The notes: generated from the sequence alone by a model not told the origin. 64,000 bases of DNA from Kordia jejudonensis (GCF_001005315.1 NZ_LBMG01000006.1:62001-126000); one strand, 5' to 3'; shown: positions 8,843 to 17,834, numbered from the stretch's first letter. Program-made: numbers and translations.

Positions 8843-10495
8843 TTAATTTTTGATGAGTTTTTTAACTTCCGTCGTATTTCCAACTGTAATCTTTAAAAAG
8901 TAAATTCCAGCAGTATAGTTAGTAATATCTAAATGATATGATCTGTTCAATGGAATAGTTTCTTTGGTAAAAATTGACTTTCCAGCAATATTGGTAATTG
9001 TAATTTCATAAGCTTTTTCGTTTACAGCAGTCTTAAAATTCGGTTGAATACTGTAATTTCCATTAGATGGATTTGGATAAATTACAAAATTAGAAGGCTT
9101 TTCAGAAGTACCATTCAGTTGATCGGAAGCCTTTTTTTCTGTTCGAGCCCATTCATCACAAACTACTTTATAAATCACAGTACAACTGCAACCTGTTTCC
9201 GAAATAAAAGTTACCGAATATTCTCCGCCAGGCACATAATCAACCACTTGAGATGATTGTGTTGACGATTCTCCAACACCATTTATAATATAGGAATAAT
9301 AGCCATCTGTTCCACCACAAGCTTCCATAACAATTCTACCTTCTTCTTCAGGACAAACTTCTTTAATGATCACTTCATCCTCTTTGGTTACATTTACACA
9401 TAAAAATAATTCACAGCATTCATAAATTACTTTTAATACAGTATTTTCTTGAAAATAAATAGGTGCCGTAGGTAGATAAGATACCTGACTCACTAAATCT
9501 TCGATACCTACAATATCTCCTTCACATGTGTCTGGAAAACTGATAGTATTTGGGTCAAATGGTTCGCCACAAGCAAGATCAACACACGAGGTATGTACTT
9601 CTTTTTTTGTAATATTGAATTTTCTTTTTATGATGTGTTTAATTCCGCAAGCATCCCAATATTCAAAAGTTACCGTATACGTTCTACCTGCCTGAAACCC
9701 ATTCCAAAGGCTTCTAAAATCAATAAGGTTTACGTTTCCAGAAATTCCCAATGTAGCATGTTTCAGAACATTTCCACCATTAGTTACATCGTGAATCAAC
9801 CATCGGTAAGACATCAAACCACTAGGAACGGCTATTGGTAGAATTGGGTCATCTTCACAATATTCATCTTTCATGGTAAAAATTGGAGTAACATTCGCTA
9901 ACGAAATCACAACGTCATCAATATTCATTTCCGCTTGACTTACACCATTGCTTGGGTTTGCCATATACGGAAAAATCCATAAGCGACTATAATTATTGTC
10001 GGGTGTAAATTGTACATTAATGTTTGTCCATGTATTTAGATACGCTCCCATGGTATTCTGAAAAATAGGATCTCCAGAAGGATTTGGCGTTACAGGACCT
10101 GCATTATTTGTAGCGATAAGATTTACAATTGCATTATTGGCTACATTAGGATCGCCAGAATTACGATCGTCCGTTCTGATTCTGAAACAAATGTTGTAGG
10201 TAACACCTCGTTGGAAGTTCATTGGTGCAGAAATAGCTTCGCCGCCGCCGCCGTATGACCACATCCAAGCATTTGAATTGGACGGAAAATTACTGATACT
10301 TGCCGTTCCGCCTTCGTTTGCCCAACCAGGTACACAATTGTTACTAAACGCATTGTTTCCTCCGCAGGTAGCGGCGTTAAAGTTTCCATTGGTAATTAAG
10401 TTGTTATTCGGATCGCAGCAGATTTCTTGAGCGTTCGCAACACCAAATGATGCTAAAAAAATAATACTTAAGAATAGTTTTTTAATTTTTTTCAT
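8843..10495 (-). CDS. T9SS-exported protein, carbohydrate-binding-like N-terminal domain
   Basis: This 550-residue protein has a 22-residue signal peptide. It is followed by a domain (about 25-200) starting NLITNGNFNA, a pattern typical of carbohydrate-binding-module-like jelly rolls in secreted proteins. A Cys-rich middle region (about 205-450) follows, then a type A T9SS sorting domain beginning F-V-I-Y-P-N-P-S and ending K-K-L-I-K-N. It is divergent from the sigma factor gene with 147 bases between them, so the shared region may control both. The ligand is unknown. It probably belongs to the output of the sigma/CHAT locus, which is an inference from position. Confidence 0.82.
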   Translation of the reverse strand: MKKIKKLFLSIIFLASFGVANAQEICCDPNNNLITNGNFNAATCGGNNAFSNNCVPGWANEGGTASISNFPSNSNAWMWSYGGGGEAISAPMNFQRGVTYNICFRIRTDDRNSGDPNVANNAIVNLIATNNAGPVTPNPSGDPIFQNTMGAYLNTWTNINVQFTPDNNYSRLWIFPYMANPSNGVSQAEMNIDDVVISLANVTPIFTMKDEYCEDDPILPIAVPSGLMSYRWLIHDVTNGGNVLKHATLGISGNVNLIDFRSLWNGFQAGRTYTVTFEYWDACGIKHIIKRKFNITKKEVHTSCVDLACGEPFDPNTISFPDTCEGDIVGIEDLVSQVSYLPTAPIYFQENTVLKVIYECCELFLCVNVTKEDEVIIKEVCPEEEGRIVMEACGGTDGYYSYIINGVGESSTQSSQVVDYVPGGEYSVTFISETGCSCTVIYKVVCDEWARTEKKASDQLNGTSEKPSNFVIYPNPSNGNYSIQPNFKTAVNEKAYEITITNIAGKSIFTKETIPLNRSYHLDITNYTAGIYFLKITVGNTTEVKKLIKN

Positions 10496-10624
10496 GGTTT
10501 AAAAATTTATTGGTTATTGACTTCTATTTGTTGTATAACCTTTTCAAAGCGCAAACGTGACATTATTTTTTAGTCACATTTTTCATAAATTATGTTTATA
10601 AGAGTAAAGCAGCATTTTTTTCTG

Positions 10625-10632
10625 TAATTTTG
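10625..10632 (+). promoter_or_regulatory. Bacteroidota -7 promoter element for the sigma factor
   Basis: TAATTTTG matches TAnnTTTG exactly and ends 10 bases before the sigma factor start codon, giving a very short leader. Confidence 0.5.
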
Positions 10633-10642
10633 TAGTACAATT

Positions 10643-11245
10643 ATGAAGTATAAGCCTACTCTAAATACTACAGATGCTACGCGTACCAACGTACAGCAAA
10701 ATTTTGGATTGAATGAAGCATCATTTAATGAAATGCTTCAAAACATGAAGACAGGAAATGAAGAACTGTTTGAAAAGATATTTTTAGCACAGTTTGAAGA
10801 GACCATTTCATACATCATGAATCGTTACAAAGTCTCTCGATCGATGGCATATGATGCAACAATGGATGCTTTGCTAAAGTTTAGAAAACGTTTGTTAGAA
10901 GGAAAAATTACGTATTACAACATGCGGTTTTTGTTTACGCAAATGGCAGGACAGTTTTTAACAAATACGTTGAAGAAAAATAATAAATCGGTTGCCATTA
11001 CAGAAAACGAAGATGTAGGCGAAATTGAAGAAACAATAGATGCCAACATTCTAGATTATTTAGATATCGCTTGGAAACAATTGGGCGATCAGTGTGGCAA
11101 GTTGTTGGAAAATTTTTATTATAAGAAAATCGCCTTAAAAGAATTGGCAAAAAAACTCGGCAAATCGGATGCAGCATTGCGAAAACAAAAACAACGATGT
11201 TTAGAAACATTGCGATCCTATTTTCTAAAACAATACAAAGGATAA
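10643..11245 (+). CDS. ECF-like sigma-70 family RNA polymerase sigma factor
   Basis: This 200-residue protein has a region-2-like helical part (about 38-110, with ELFEKIFLAQFEETISYIMN) and a region-4 helix-turn-helix (about 145-195, with LKELAKKLGKSDAALRKQKQ). The linker between them is poor in conserved residues, as in ECF sigma factors. The first 30 residues are a poorly conserved extension. It is followed after 37 bases by a one-pass membrane TPR protein that is placed like an anti-sigma factor, and is divergent from exported proteins and the CHAT protein. It probably directs transcription of part of this locus; the target promoter is not known. Confidence 0.85.
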   Translation: MKYKPTLNTTDATRTNVQQNFGLNEASFNEMLQNMKTGNEELFEKIFLAQFEETISYIMNRYKVSRSMAYDATMDALLKFRKRLLEGKITYYNMRFLFTQMAGQFLTNTLKKNNKSVAITENEDVGEIEETIDANILDYLDIAWKQLGDQCGKLLENFYYKKIALKELAKKLGKSDAALRKQKQRCLETLRSYFLKQYKG

Positions 11246-11282
11246 CCATGATTATCGCAGGCATGTGATATAAAGAAAGTAT

Positions 11283-11978
11283 ATGGATTATAAAAAATAT
11301 ACCGAAAAAGGAACACTCTCAACAGATGAATTAGAAGCAATTAGTGAAGAATTGATTCAAGCAAAGTTTGATAGAGAGAAACGGGAAGCATTAACAGCTC
11401 GGCTAAAAAATGAGTTTGGAGTTACGCGAGAAACGACTCCTAAAAAGAAAAACGTTCTCTTTTCAAAATTAGCAATTGCAGCAATTTTAGTTGGTTTTAT
11501 AGGAATTGTAACGTACAGTGTTATTTTGTACACAACACCAAGCTATGATTCGGTTGTCAAAGCGTCAATTGAAAATTTGATTACGATAGACAATCAAGCT
11601 GTTGTAACGCGTGGAGATGAATCGGTTCATAAAGAGACATTAGCTGCAATAAACGCTTATAAGAATCAGCAATATGATGAAAGTATAATTATTTGGAAAA
11701 AAATAATTTCCGCAGAAAAGGTAGAAGGCGCTTCGTATTATAATTTGGCAATCTGTTATTTGCAAAAAACACCTCCAGAACCTAGTGTCGCAATCAACTT
11801 TTTAGTGAAAGCTAGGAACGCAAAAACTGTTCAAGAAGAAGCAAATTGGGCATTGGCTTTAGCGTATATACAAGCAAATCGAAAAGCGGAAGCAAAAGAA
11901 ATTTTAGAAGAAATCATTCGCGCCAAAGCGTACAAATATAAAAGGGCAGAAGTACTATTGACAAAGTTGCAAAAATAA
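11283..11978 (+). CDS. One-pass membrane TPR protein, possible anti-sigma partner
   Basis: This 231-residue protein has a polar cytoplasmic N-terminus of about 58 residues, one membrane segment (about 60-83), and a C-terminal periplasmic TPR region (about 110-230, with YNQ-type helices such as ASYYNLAICYLQ and WALALAYIQANRKAEAKEI). It follows the sigma factor gene by 37 bases, the usual arrangement for a sigma/anti-sigma pair. It shows no zinc-binding anti-sigma motif, so an anti-sigma role is inferred from position and topology. The periplasmic TPR could contact the periplasmic TPR-CHAT protein. A terminator overlaps its stop codon. Confidence 0.75.
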   Translation: MDYKKYTEKGTLSTDELEAISEELIQAKFDREKREALTARLKNEFGVTRETTPKKKNVLFSKLAIAAILVGFIGIVTYSVILYTTPSYDSVVKASIENLITIDNQAVVTRGDESVHKETLAAINAYKNQQYDESIIIWKKIISAEKVEGASYYNLAICYLQKTPPEPSVAINFLVKARNAKTVQEEANWALALAYIQANRKAEAKEILEEIIRAKAYKYKRAEVLLTKLQK

Positions 11979-12000
11979 AGCGAACCGAAGTTCGCTTTAT
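11975..12000. terminator. Bidirectional hairpin terminator
   Basis: ATAAAGCGAAC and GTTCGCTTTAT form a perfect 11-bp stem around a CGAA loop. The TPR gene stop codon lies inside the left arm. It separates that gene from the convergent precursor-peptide gene. Confidence 0.7.
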
Positions 12001-12017
12001 ACGCATCAACTAAAATC

Positions 12018-12281
12018 CTACCCTACAGGACTGTCTACAGACGCATTTGCCGCTGCATCACTATGAACTGGTTCATATGGATTATATACACTTGGAGCTG
12101 CATCCAATGGAGGAAATTTTATTTCTTCACACAGTATTCCTTCTTTTGTTACGATACAAAGAGCTGGACAGTTGGAAATTTGAAGTCCAGAATTTGATAC
12201 TTCTCCGCCTTTCAATTCATTTGCAAAGTTTGCAATAGATTTTTTGTTTAATGATAAACTGTTTACATTTCTTTTTTTCAT
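12018..12281 (-). CDS. Orphan lanthipeptide-like precursor with double-Gly leader
   Basis: This 87-residue peptide starts MKKRNVNSLSLNKKSIANF and has a GG pair at 25-26, the leader layout of class I lanthipeptide-like precursors of Bacteroidota (L-x-L-x-K-x-x-I). The putative core carries Cys38, Cys42 and Cys51, several Ser/Thr, and a Pro/Ala-rich tail. Three more peptides with the same leader lie at 35.5, 38.6 and 38.9 kb. No dehydratase, cyclase or peptidase-ABC exporter gene is in the window, so any modification must come from elsewhere. The product and its role are unknown. Confidence 0.75.
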   Translation of the reverse strand: MKKRNVNSLSLNKKSIANFANELKGGEVSNSGLQISNCPALCIVTKEGILCEEIKFPPLDAAPSVYNPYEPVHSDAAANASVDSPVG

Positions 12282-12387
12282 AGTATAAAATTTTATGCCT
12301 AGAAGTCACTATGACTCCTTTCTATTGCTATAACTTTTTGAGATGTAAAACGTGACATTATTTTTTAATAAAAATTATGACATAAAA

Positions 12388-12415
12388 AAAAGCATCAACT
12401 TTCGTCAATGCTTTT
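12388..12415 (-). terminator. Hairpin terminator after the DUF937 gene
   Basis: AAAAGCAT and ATGCTTTT form an 8-bp stem with a 12-base loop. The minus strand continues into seven Ts. Confidence 0.6.
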
Positions 12416-12438
12416 CTATGTGTATTTGTAGTATTTTT

Positions 12439-13107
12439 TTATTTTCCTCCGAAAAGTCCGCCTAACAATCCACCAAGACCACCGCCGCTGTTTCCTGAGT
12501 TGTTATTGTTATCGTTTCCTTTAAAAATCATTCCTGCGATATCGTCAATAACGCTTCCGTCATTATCTGCATCTAAAATCGATTCAATAAAACTTTGTTG
12601 TTGTGGTGCTTGTGATGATCCGCCACCACCTAACAATCCGCCAAGTAAATCGCCGATTCCGTTAGAACTCTGTACATTTTGCTGACGTTTTTGCTTTCCT
12701 AAAACACCCATTAATATTGGAGCAGCCACTTTTAAGATTTCTCCAATAGAAGAACTGTCAACACCAGATTGTCTACTAATAGCATTTTCAACATTAGACC
12801 TACGATCTCCTAAAACATGACGTAAAATTCCGTCTCCATCTTGTTTTACTTCCTGATTTACGCCGCCGCCAAATAAGCTGCCTAAATTATCTAAAATACT
12901 ACCATCGTGTTTATTTTCTAAAGCTTTGTTTAAGCCTTCTGCACCTTCATTTGTGCTTGCATTTCTTTTCATTGCTCCCATAAGTACAGGTAATGCCATA
13001 CTTAATACTGAAGCCGTTTTGTTTTGATCTTGTCCCACTTCATTACTCACTCCGCCAATGATTTGTTTTCCTAAATCACTGTTTAATAAATCTAAAATTC
13101 CAGACAT
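12439..13107 (-). CDS. DUF937 (YidB-like) protein
   Basis: This 222-residue protein starts with a DUF937-type helical repeat (about 1-100, with SVLSMALPVLMGAMKRNA) and repeats the pattern at about 115-140 (ILKVAAPILMGVLGKQKRQQ). The C-terminus is Gly/Asn-rich low complexity, ending GLGGLLGGLFGGK. No signal peptide is visible. The family is widespread but has no established biochemical role. The gene is monocistronic with its own terminator. Confidence 0.85.
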   Translation of the reverse strand: MSGILDLLNSDLGKQIIGGVSNEVGQDQNKTASVLSMALPVLMGAMKRNASTNEGAEGLNKALENKHDGSILDNLGSLFGGGVNQEVKQDGDGILRHVLGDRRSNVENAISRQSGVDSSSIGEILKVAAPILMGVLGKQKRQQNVQSSNGIGDLLGGLLGGGGSSQAPQQQSFIESILDADNDGSVIDDIAGMIFKGNDNNNNSGNSGGGLGGLLGGLFGGK

Positions 13108-13255
13108 TTTATAAATGATGTTTATTGTTAATATGTTTACAAGATAGCAATATTCTGTAAGATTTTAAATATGACTATTTGTTTTTTAAGGGAACTGTAT
13201 TAAATGCAGAAATATCGGTTGAATGGATTTTTTATTCGACTAGAAACACAAAAAA

Positions 13256-13269
13256 CACTCATTTGAGTG
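13256..13269 (-). terminator. Hairpin terminator after serA
   Basis: CACTCA and TGAGTG form a 6-bp stem with a TT loop, flanked by A- and T-runs that give a minus-strand T tail. Confidence 0.55.
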
Positions 13270-13298
13270 CTTTTTGATGGTATGATATGTAGATACTA

Positions 13299-14258
13299 TT
13301 ACTTCTCAGTTTTGAGAATTGCTGCGATTTGTGACGCCAATTCCAACCCAATTCTATCTTGTGCTTCGTTTGTTGCCGCGCCAATATGTGGTGTTAATGA
13401 TACATTCGGATTCATTAATACTTTGATTGCTGGCGTTGGTTCGTTTTCAAATACATCTAATCCTGCAAAGGCTAGTTTGTTATTGTCCAATGCGTCAATT
13501 AAGGCAACTTCGTCAATAATGCCACCACGCGATGCATTTACAATTCCAGCACCAGTTTTCATGAGTTCAAATTCTTTTTTCCCAATAATGTAGTCTTTTT
13601 GTGCAGGAACATGTAATGTGATAAAATCTGAATGTTGCAAAACGTCTTCCATAGGTTCTGTGTCAATTTCTACATTGATAAACTGTCCGTTGTAAAAATC
13701 AACCTTTACAGTAGCTTTGCTAATAAATTTATCAGCAGCAATAACCTTCATGCCTAGTCCTAATGCAATTTTAGCAACTTCACGACCAATACGTCCAAAA
13801 CCGATAATTCCGAGTGTTTTACCACGTAATTCAGTTCCTTTTGCGTAGGCTTTTTTCAAATCTTTAAAACGAGAATCGCCTTCTAAAGGCATATTTCTAT
13901 TCGCATCATGTAAGAAACGAACGCCGTTGAATAAGTGACCAAAAACCAATTCGGCTACAGAACTTGAAGAAGCCGCTGGTGTATTGATGACATGAATTTC
14001 TTTTGAACGTGCATATTCCACATCTATATTGTCCATTCCGACACCACCACGACCGATGATTTTTAAGCTTTTGCAGGCATCAATGATATCTTTGCGAACT
14101 TTTGTAGCACTTCTGACTAACAACACATTTACTTCGTTTTTATTGATGTAATTGATGAGTTGTTCTTGGGCAACTTTTGTCGTAATCACTTCGAATCCAT
14201 CTTTTTCTAAAGCGTCAATTCCACTTTGAGAGATTCCGTCGTTTGCTAATATTTTCAT
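13299..14258 (-). CDS. serA: D-3-phosphoglycerate dehydrogenase (D-2-hydroxyacid dehydrogenase family)
   Basis: This 319-residue NAD-dependent dehydrogenase has the Rossmann motif G-F-G-R-I-G at 153-158 and the catalytic triad of the family: Arg244 (N-A-S-R-G-G), Glu273 (E-N-E-P) and His291 (L-T-P-H-I-G). It is short and lacks the C-terminal ACT domain of large SerA proteins. It lies 48 bases downstream of serC in the same direction, which supports serine biosynthesis from 3-phosphoglycerate. By sequence alone another D-2-hydroxyacid substrate cannot be excluded. Confidence 0.88.
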   Translation of the reverse strand: MKILANDGISQSGIDALEKDGFEVITTKVAQEQLINYINKNEVNVLLVRSATKVRKDIIDACKSLKIIGRGGVGMDNIDVEYARSKEIHVINTPAASSSSVAELVFGHLFNGVRFLHDANRNMPLEGDSRFKDLKKAYAKGTELRGKTLGIIGFGRIGREVAKIALGLGMKVIAADKFISKATVKVDFYNGQFINVEIDTEPMEDVLQHSDFITLHVPAQKDYIIGKKEFELMKTGAGIVNASRGGIIDEVALIDALDNNKLAFAGLDVFENEPTPAIKVLMNPNVSLTPHIGAATNEAQDRIGLELASQIAAILKTEK

Positions 14259-14306
14259 GATTTAATTTAAATATTCAGAGATTAAATAATTGAAAGCTAT
14301 GTTTTA

Positions 14307-15371
14307 TTACGCGTTCTTTTCTAATGTTTGCATCACATCAACTAATACTTGTACGCTTTCTACAGACAAGGCATTGTACATGGACGCTCTGTATCCGCCA
14401 ACACTTCTATGTCCGTTAAGTCCGTTGATTCCAGCTTCGTTCCACATAGTGTCAAACGTTTCTTTTAAGGCTTCATTTTCTAGTGTGAATGTAGCATTCA
14501 TATGACTTCTATCTTCTGTTGCAACCACACCTTTGAATAGTGGATTTCTATCAATTTCGTTGTATAACAAAGCAGATTTTTGCTCGTTTACTTTTTCTAT
14601 TGCGGCAATTCCACCTAAATTTTTCAACCATTCTAGTGTCAACATTGAAACGTATACTGGAAATACAGCTGGCGTGTTAAACATACTGTCTTTTCCAATA
14701 TGTACTTTATAGTCTAACATGGAAGGAATGGTTCTGTTTACTTTTCCAAGAATTTCTTCTTTTACCACTACCAATGTTGTTCCGGCTGGTCCCATATTTT
14801 TCTGCGCTCCAGCGTAAATAAGATCAAATTTCGAAAAATCTAATTGACGCGAAAAGATATCTGAACTCATGTCGCAAACCAAAGAAACATTGGTTTCTGG
14901 AAAGCTTTTCATTTGAGTTCCGAAAATGGTATTGTTACTTGTACAGTGAAAATAATCAGCGTCAGAAGGAATTTCGTATCCTTTTGGAATGTATGTAAAG
15001 TTTTTATCTTTTGAAGAGGCAACTTCTACAACTTCGCCAAAAAGATTGGCTTCTTTAATGGCTTTTGTACTCCAAGTTCCAGTGTTTAAATAGGCTGCTT
15101 TTGTGTTTAATAAATTATAAGCAGTTGCTAAAAACTGTGTACTTGCGCCACCATGTAAAAAAAGTGCTTGGTATCCTTTTCCTTCTAAACCAAGTAATTC
15201 TAATGCCAAACTACGTGCATTTTCCATTACGTGTACAAAAGGTTTGCTTCGGTGCGATATTTCAATTAATGATAAATTGTCATTATTAAAATTCAATACG
15301 GCTTCAGATGCCTTCTGCAATACTTCTTGTGGTAAAATACAAGGTCCTGCGCTAAAGTTATGTTTTTTCAT
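14307..15371 (-). CDS. serC: Phosphoserine aminotransferase
   Basis: This 354-residue PLP enzyme converts 3-phosphohydroxypyruvate and glutamate to phosphoserine. The start chosen is the Met of M-K-K-H-N-F-S-A-G-P, the conserved N-terminus of SerC; an in-frame Met 11 codons upstream is not used in this family. The PLP-binding lysine is Lys191 in Y-A-G-A-Q-K-N. The substrate-binding H-R-S is present near the C-terminus (LNGHRSVGGYRAS). It precedes serA in a two-gene serine operon. Confidence 0.95.
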   Translation of the reverse strand: MKKHNFSAGPCILPQEVLQKASEAVLNFNNDNLSLIEISHRSKPFVHVMENARSLALELLGLEGKGYQALFLHGGASTQFLATAYNLLNTKAAYLNTGTWSTKAIKEANLFGEVVEVASSKDKNFTYIPKGYEIPSDADYFHCTSNNTIFGTQMKSFPETNVSLVCDMSSDIFSRQLDFSKFDLIYAGAQKNMGPAGTTLVVVKEEILGKVNRTIPSMLDYKVHIGKDSMFNTPAVFPVYVSMLTLEWLKNLGGIAAIEKVNEQKSALLYNEIDRNPLFKGVVATEDRSHMNATFTLENEALKETFDTMWNEAGINGLNGHRSVGGYRASMYNALSVESVQVLVDVMQTLEKNA

Positions 15372-15510
15372 TTCAATGTATTTGTCGTGTGTTCTTAATT
15401 TCAATGCAAAGTTGCTAAATTATGAACGAATTGTTGTTATGATTATCCTAAATATTTTAGTTTGATGGGTCAAGAATTCTATAAAAGTTATGCTGCAAAG
15501 CATTCATTAC

Positions 15511-16251
15511 TTATTCATGATCATCATGTTCTTCAATTTCTTCTTTTATAAGTTGAAGCAACTCGTTAAGCTCACTAATCGATGTTGCGTAAAAAGCCAA
15601 TCCTTTGGCACGCATTGCCATTGTGAGTGTAAGTATGTTTCGAAACTTTGGATTTTTTGTAAGTTCATCGTAATTATTAGGTTTCAGAGCTATAGTTTCA
15701 TCTTCAAGCAAATAACTGAGATGTTCCGTAATAAATGGCAAGGTTACATTTTCAAACAATACCCATTCTGCTTTGTCGTAGTCATTTACAATAAATCCAA
15801 GTGTCGTTTCGTGAAATTTTATAACGCCGTTTTTGATGTCTTTATTTTTAATAATACGAATGCCTTCCGTTTTGAAAATTTCATAGGTTGTAAAGGTTGC
15901 TAGCGGACTTTCCCAATTGGCAATCGCAGGAAATAATGTGTCTAAAGCACTTGTATAAGCTGTGTTTTGGTCAAGATGATGTAGCGCAATTTCAAGATAT
16001 TGTTTTGATGTTTTGTTAGCTTTGATATCATTTTCTAGTTCTTCTTTTGTAGCCGATAAATCTCTGTACAAATTTTGAAGAATATTGTATTCAAGCGCAT
16101 TGACATCTTGTTGTTCTTTCCAACCGTCAATTTGTAATGCGATTAAAATTCCAATAACCACCAAGATAATTTCGCCAATGGCATAGGTGAGGTATTTGCT
16201 AAGTTTACTGTCTTTTACGAGTTGTTGACGTATTTTTTTGAAGAAATTCAT
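15511..16251 (-). CDS. DUF6090-family membrane protein
   Basis: This 246-residue protein has a short basic N-terminus, a membrane segment (about 21-43, IGEIILVVIGILIALQIDGW) and a helical extracytoplasmic part of about 200 residues. The juxtamembrane W-K-E-Q-Q and the YAIGEIILVVIGILIALQID pattern match DUF6090 of Flavobacteriia, a family often present in many copies per genome. Function is unknown. It lies 20 bases from the acyl-CoA reductase gene on the same strand. Confidence 0.8.
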   Translation of the reverse strand: MNFFKKIRQQLVKDSKLSKYLTYAIGEIILVVIGILIALQIDGWKEQQDVNALEYNILQNLYRDLSATKEELENDIKANKTSKQYLEIALHHLDQNTAYTSALDTLFPAIANWESPLATFTTYEIFKTEGIRIIKNKDIKNGVIKFHETTLGFIVNDYDKAEWVLFENVTLPFITEHLSYLLEDETIALKPNNYDELTKNPKFRNILTLTMAMRAKGLAFYATSISELNELLQLIKEEIEEHDDHE

Positions 16252-16272
16252 TTTTGGTTGCGGTTTTGATGA

Positions 16273-17340
16273 CTATTTATGATCTAAATTTGTTAGAAAC
16301 ATAAGTGTATCAACACCATCCGCATAGTCATGTAATTCAGGATGTTGTGTTTGTCCAAATTGTATTTCGTTCTCAATTCCAAGATCAGCAACTACACATT
16401 GGATGTTGTCTGCTTCTGCGCGTAATTTTTCTTGTAAAGCATCTAAATTATCATAATATTCATAAAAAACAGTTGCAATAGGCGAAGCGTATTTTTCATC
16501 TTCTTTTATCATGAGAAAACCATTTTCCAAGATATCAAACAAACTCATAAGATATACCGCTTTGTTGTAATCGTAATTGTTGGCGTATTTGGCGCTGTTC
16601 ATCACATCACTTTTATTGTACATACCACCAAAGAAGAGTTGAAAATCATAGTCTTTAGGAACAAATATTTTTGAAACACTTCGGCAACCCAACCCAAAAT
16701 AGGTAAATATATCGTCGCTTAAACCAACGAGTTGCTCTTCCGTTTCGTCTCCTGTTAAGATAGCTACAGAATTTCTGTTTTTACGAATTATATGCGGTTT
16801 GTCTTTAAAATAGTATTCAAAATAACGTGCGGTATTATTGCTTCCTGTTGCAATAACGGCATCAAATTCTTCTAATTTTTCTTCGGTAAACGTAATTTTT
16901 CCTTTAAAACTTGGTTCTACATATTCTAAATATTTTGCCAAATAGGGAAGGAGATGCTTGTCGTTTGATGATTGTTTTATGAGTACTTCGTGTCCACAAA
17001 GCAAGACTGATAAAAAGTCATGAAAACCTACTAACGGAATGTTTCCAGCCATAATAATGGCAATTTTTTGAGCTGAAACATCCTCAATTGTATATTTTTT
17101 TGTCCAGTTTTCTAAATGTTCTTGTTGTAAAGCTTTTGCCCAATTGCCAATTGCAAAGCGAAGATTTTCCTTCGTAAACCAGCCATTATTTTCTTGCGTA
17201 AGCTTTAGTTGGTGCAACATTCCATCAAAAAATGGATCGTTTAGAAGTACAGCAAATTTGGGTGTTGGATTTTCTGTTGCGAATTGTTCTAAAAAAGCGC
17301 CCAATTTTACAAAAGCGTTAATTCTTTCTGCTAAAGCCAT
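16273..17340 (-). CDS. Acyl-CoA reductase, LuxC family
   Basis: This 355-residue protein belongs to the LuxC/aldehyde-dehydrogenase-like acyl-CoA reductases, which reduce acyl-CoA or acyl esters to aldehydes with NADPH. Seen in the sequence: NIPLVGFHDFLSVLLCGHEV, I-A-T-G-S-N-N-T-A-R and G-L-G-C-R-S-V-S, the last holding the expected nucleophilic Cys. The start is the Met of M-A-L-A-E-R; the longer in-frame reading would add 49 poorly plausible residues. It is divergent from a ferredoxin gene 140 bases away. No luciferase genes are present, so a role in lipid or aldehyde metabolism is more likely than light. Confidence 0.88.
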   Translation of the reverse strand: MALAERINAFVKLGAFLEQFATENPTPKFAVLLNDPFFDGMLHQLKLTQENNGWFTKENLRFAIGNWAKALQQEHLENWTKKYTIEDVSAQKIAIIMAGNIPLVGFHDFLSVLLCGHEVLIKQSSNDKHLLPYLAKYLEYVEPSFKGKITFTEEKLEEFDAVIATGSNNTARYFEYYFKDKPHIIRKNRNSVAILTGDETEEQLVGLSDDIFTYFGLGCRSVSKIFVPKDYDFQLFFGGMYNKSDVMNSAKYANNYDYNKAVYLMSLFDILENGFLMIKEDEKYASPIATVFYEYYDNLDALQEKLRAEADNIQCVVADLGIENEIQFGQTQHPELHDYADGVDTLMFLTNLDHK

Positions 17341-17480
17341 CTGAATTTGTTTTTGAATAGTTTTGGCGCTATTTTTGTAAAATATACGAATGACGCCAAG
17401 ATTTATTTTTGGCGAATTTATAAAACTTTTACCGCATTTGTGGTAGTTGATAACAAGATTGTAAACGAAAAGAAAAAATA

Positions 17481-17834
17481 ATGGCAATAATAATTACTGA
17501 CGAATGTATTAATTGTGGCGCTTGCGAGCCAGAATGTCCAAATACAGCTATTTATGAAGGTGCCGATGATTGGCGCTATTCTGATGGAACTTCTTTAAAA
17601 GGTATTGTTGTACTTCCTGATGGGAAAGAAGTCAATGCAGACGAAGCACAGACACCAATTTCGGATGAAATTTATTATATATCTCCAGATAAATGTACAG
17701 AGTGTAAAGGATTTCATGAAGAACCACAATGTGCGGCAGTTTGTCCTGTAGATTGTTGTGTACCTGATGAAGATATTGTTGAAACTGACGAAGAATTACT
17801 GGGAAAACAAGCATTTATGCATCCTGAAGGATAG
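17481..17834 (+). CDS. 4Fe-4S dicluster ferredoxin
   Basis: This 117-residue electron carrier has two cluster motifs. The first is C-I-N-C-G-A-C-E-P-E-C-P near residues 9-20. The second is C-T-E-C with an 8-residue insertion before C-A-A-V-C-P near 73-95. This is the layout of YfhL-type bacterial ferredoxins. It is divergent from the acyl-CoA reductase, a pairing common in Flavobacteriia. The electron partner is not known. Confidence 0.93.
   Translation: MAIIITDECINCGACEPECPNTAIYEGADDWRYSDGTSLKGIVVLPDGKEVNADEAQTPISDEIYYISPDKCTECKGFHEEPQCAAVCPVDCCVPDEDIVETDEELLGKQAFMHPEG

Noticed and set aside
4294-11978. Type III-E CRISPR (Craspase) interpretation of the TPR-CHAT protein
   Set aside because: No Cas7-11-type gene or CRISPR array is present, and the CHAT protein here has a signal peptide and membrane anchor, unlike the cytoplasmic Craspase partner.
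16273-17340. Bioluminescence (lux) locus from the LuxC-type reductase
   Set aside because: No luxD, luxE or luciferase genes are present; the neighbours are a ferredoxin and serine genes.
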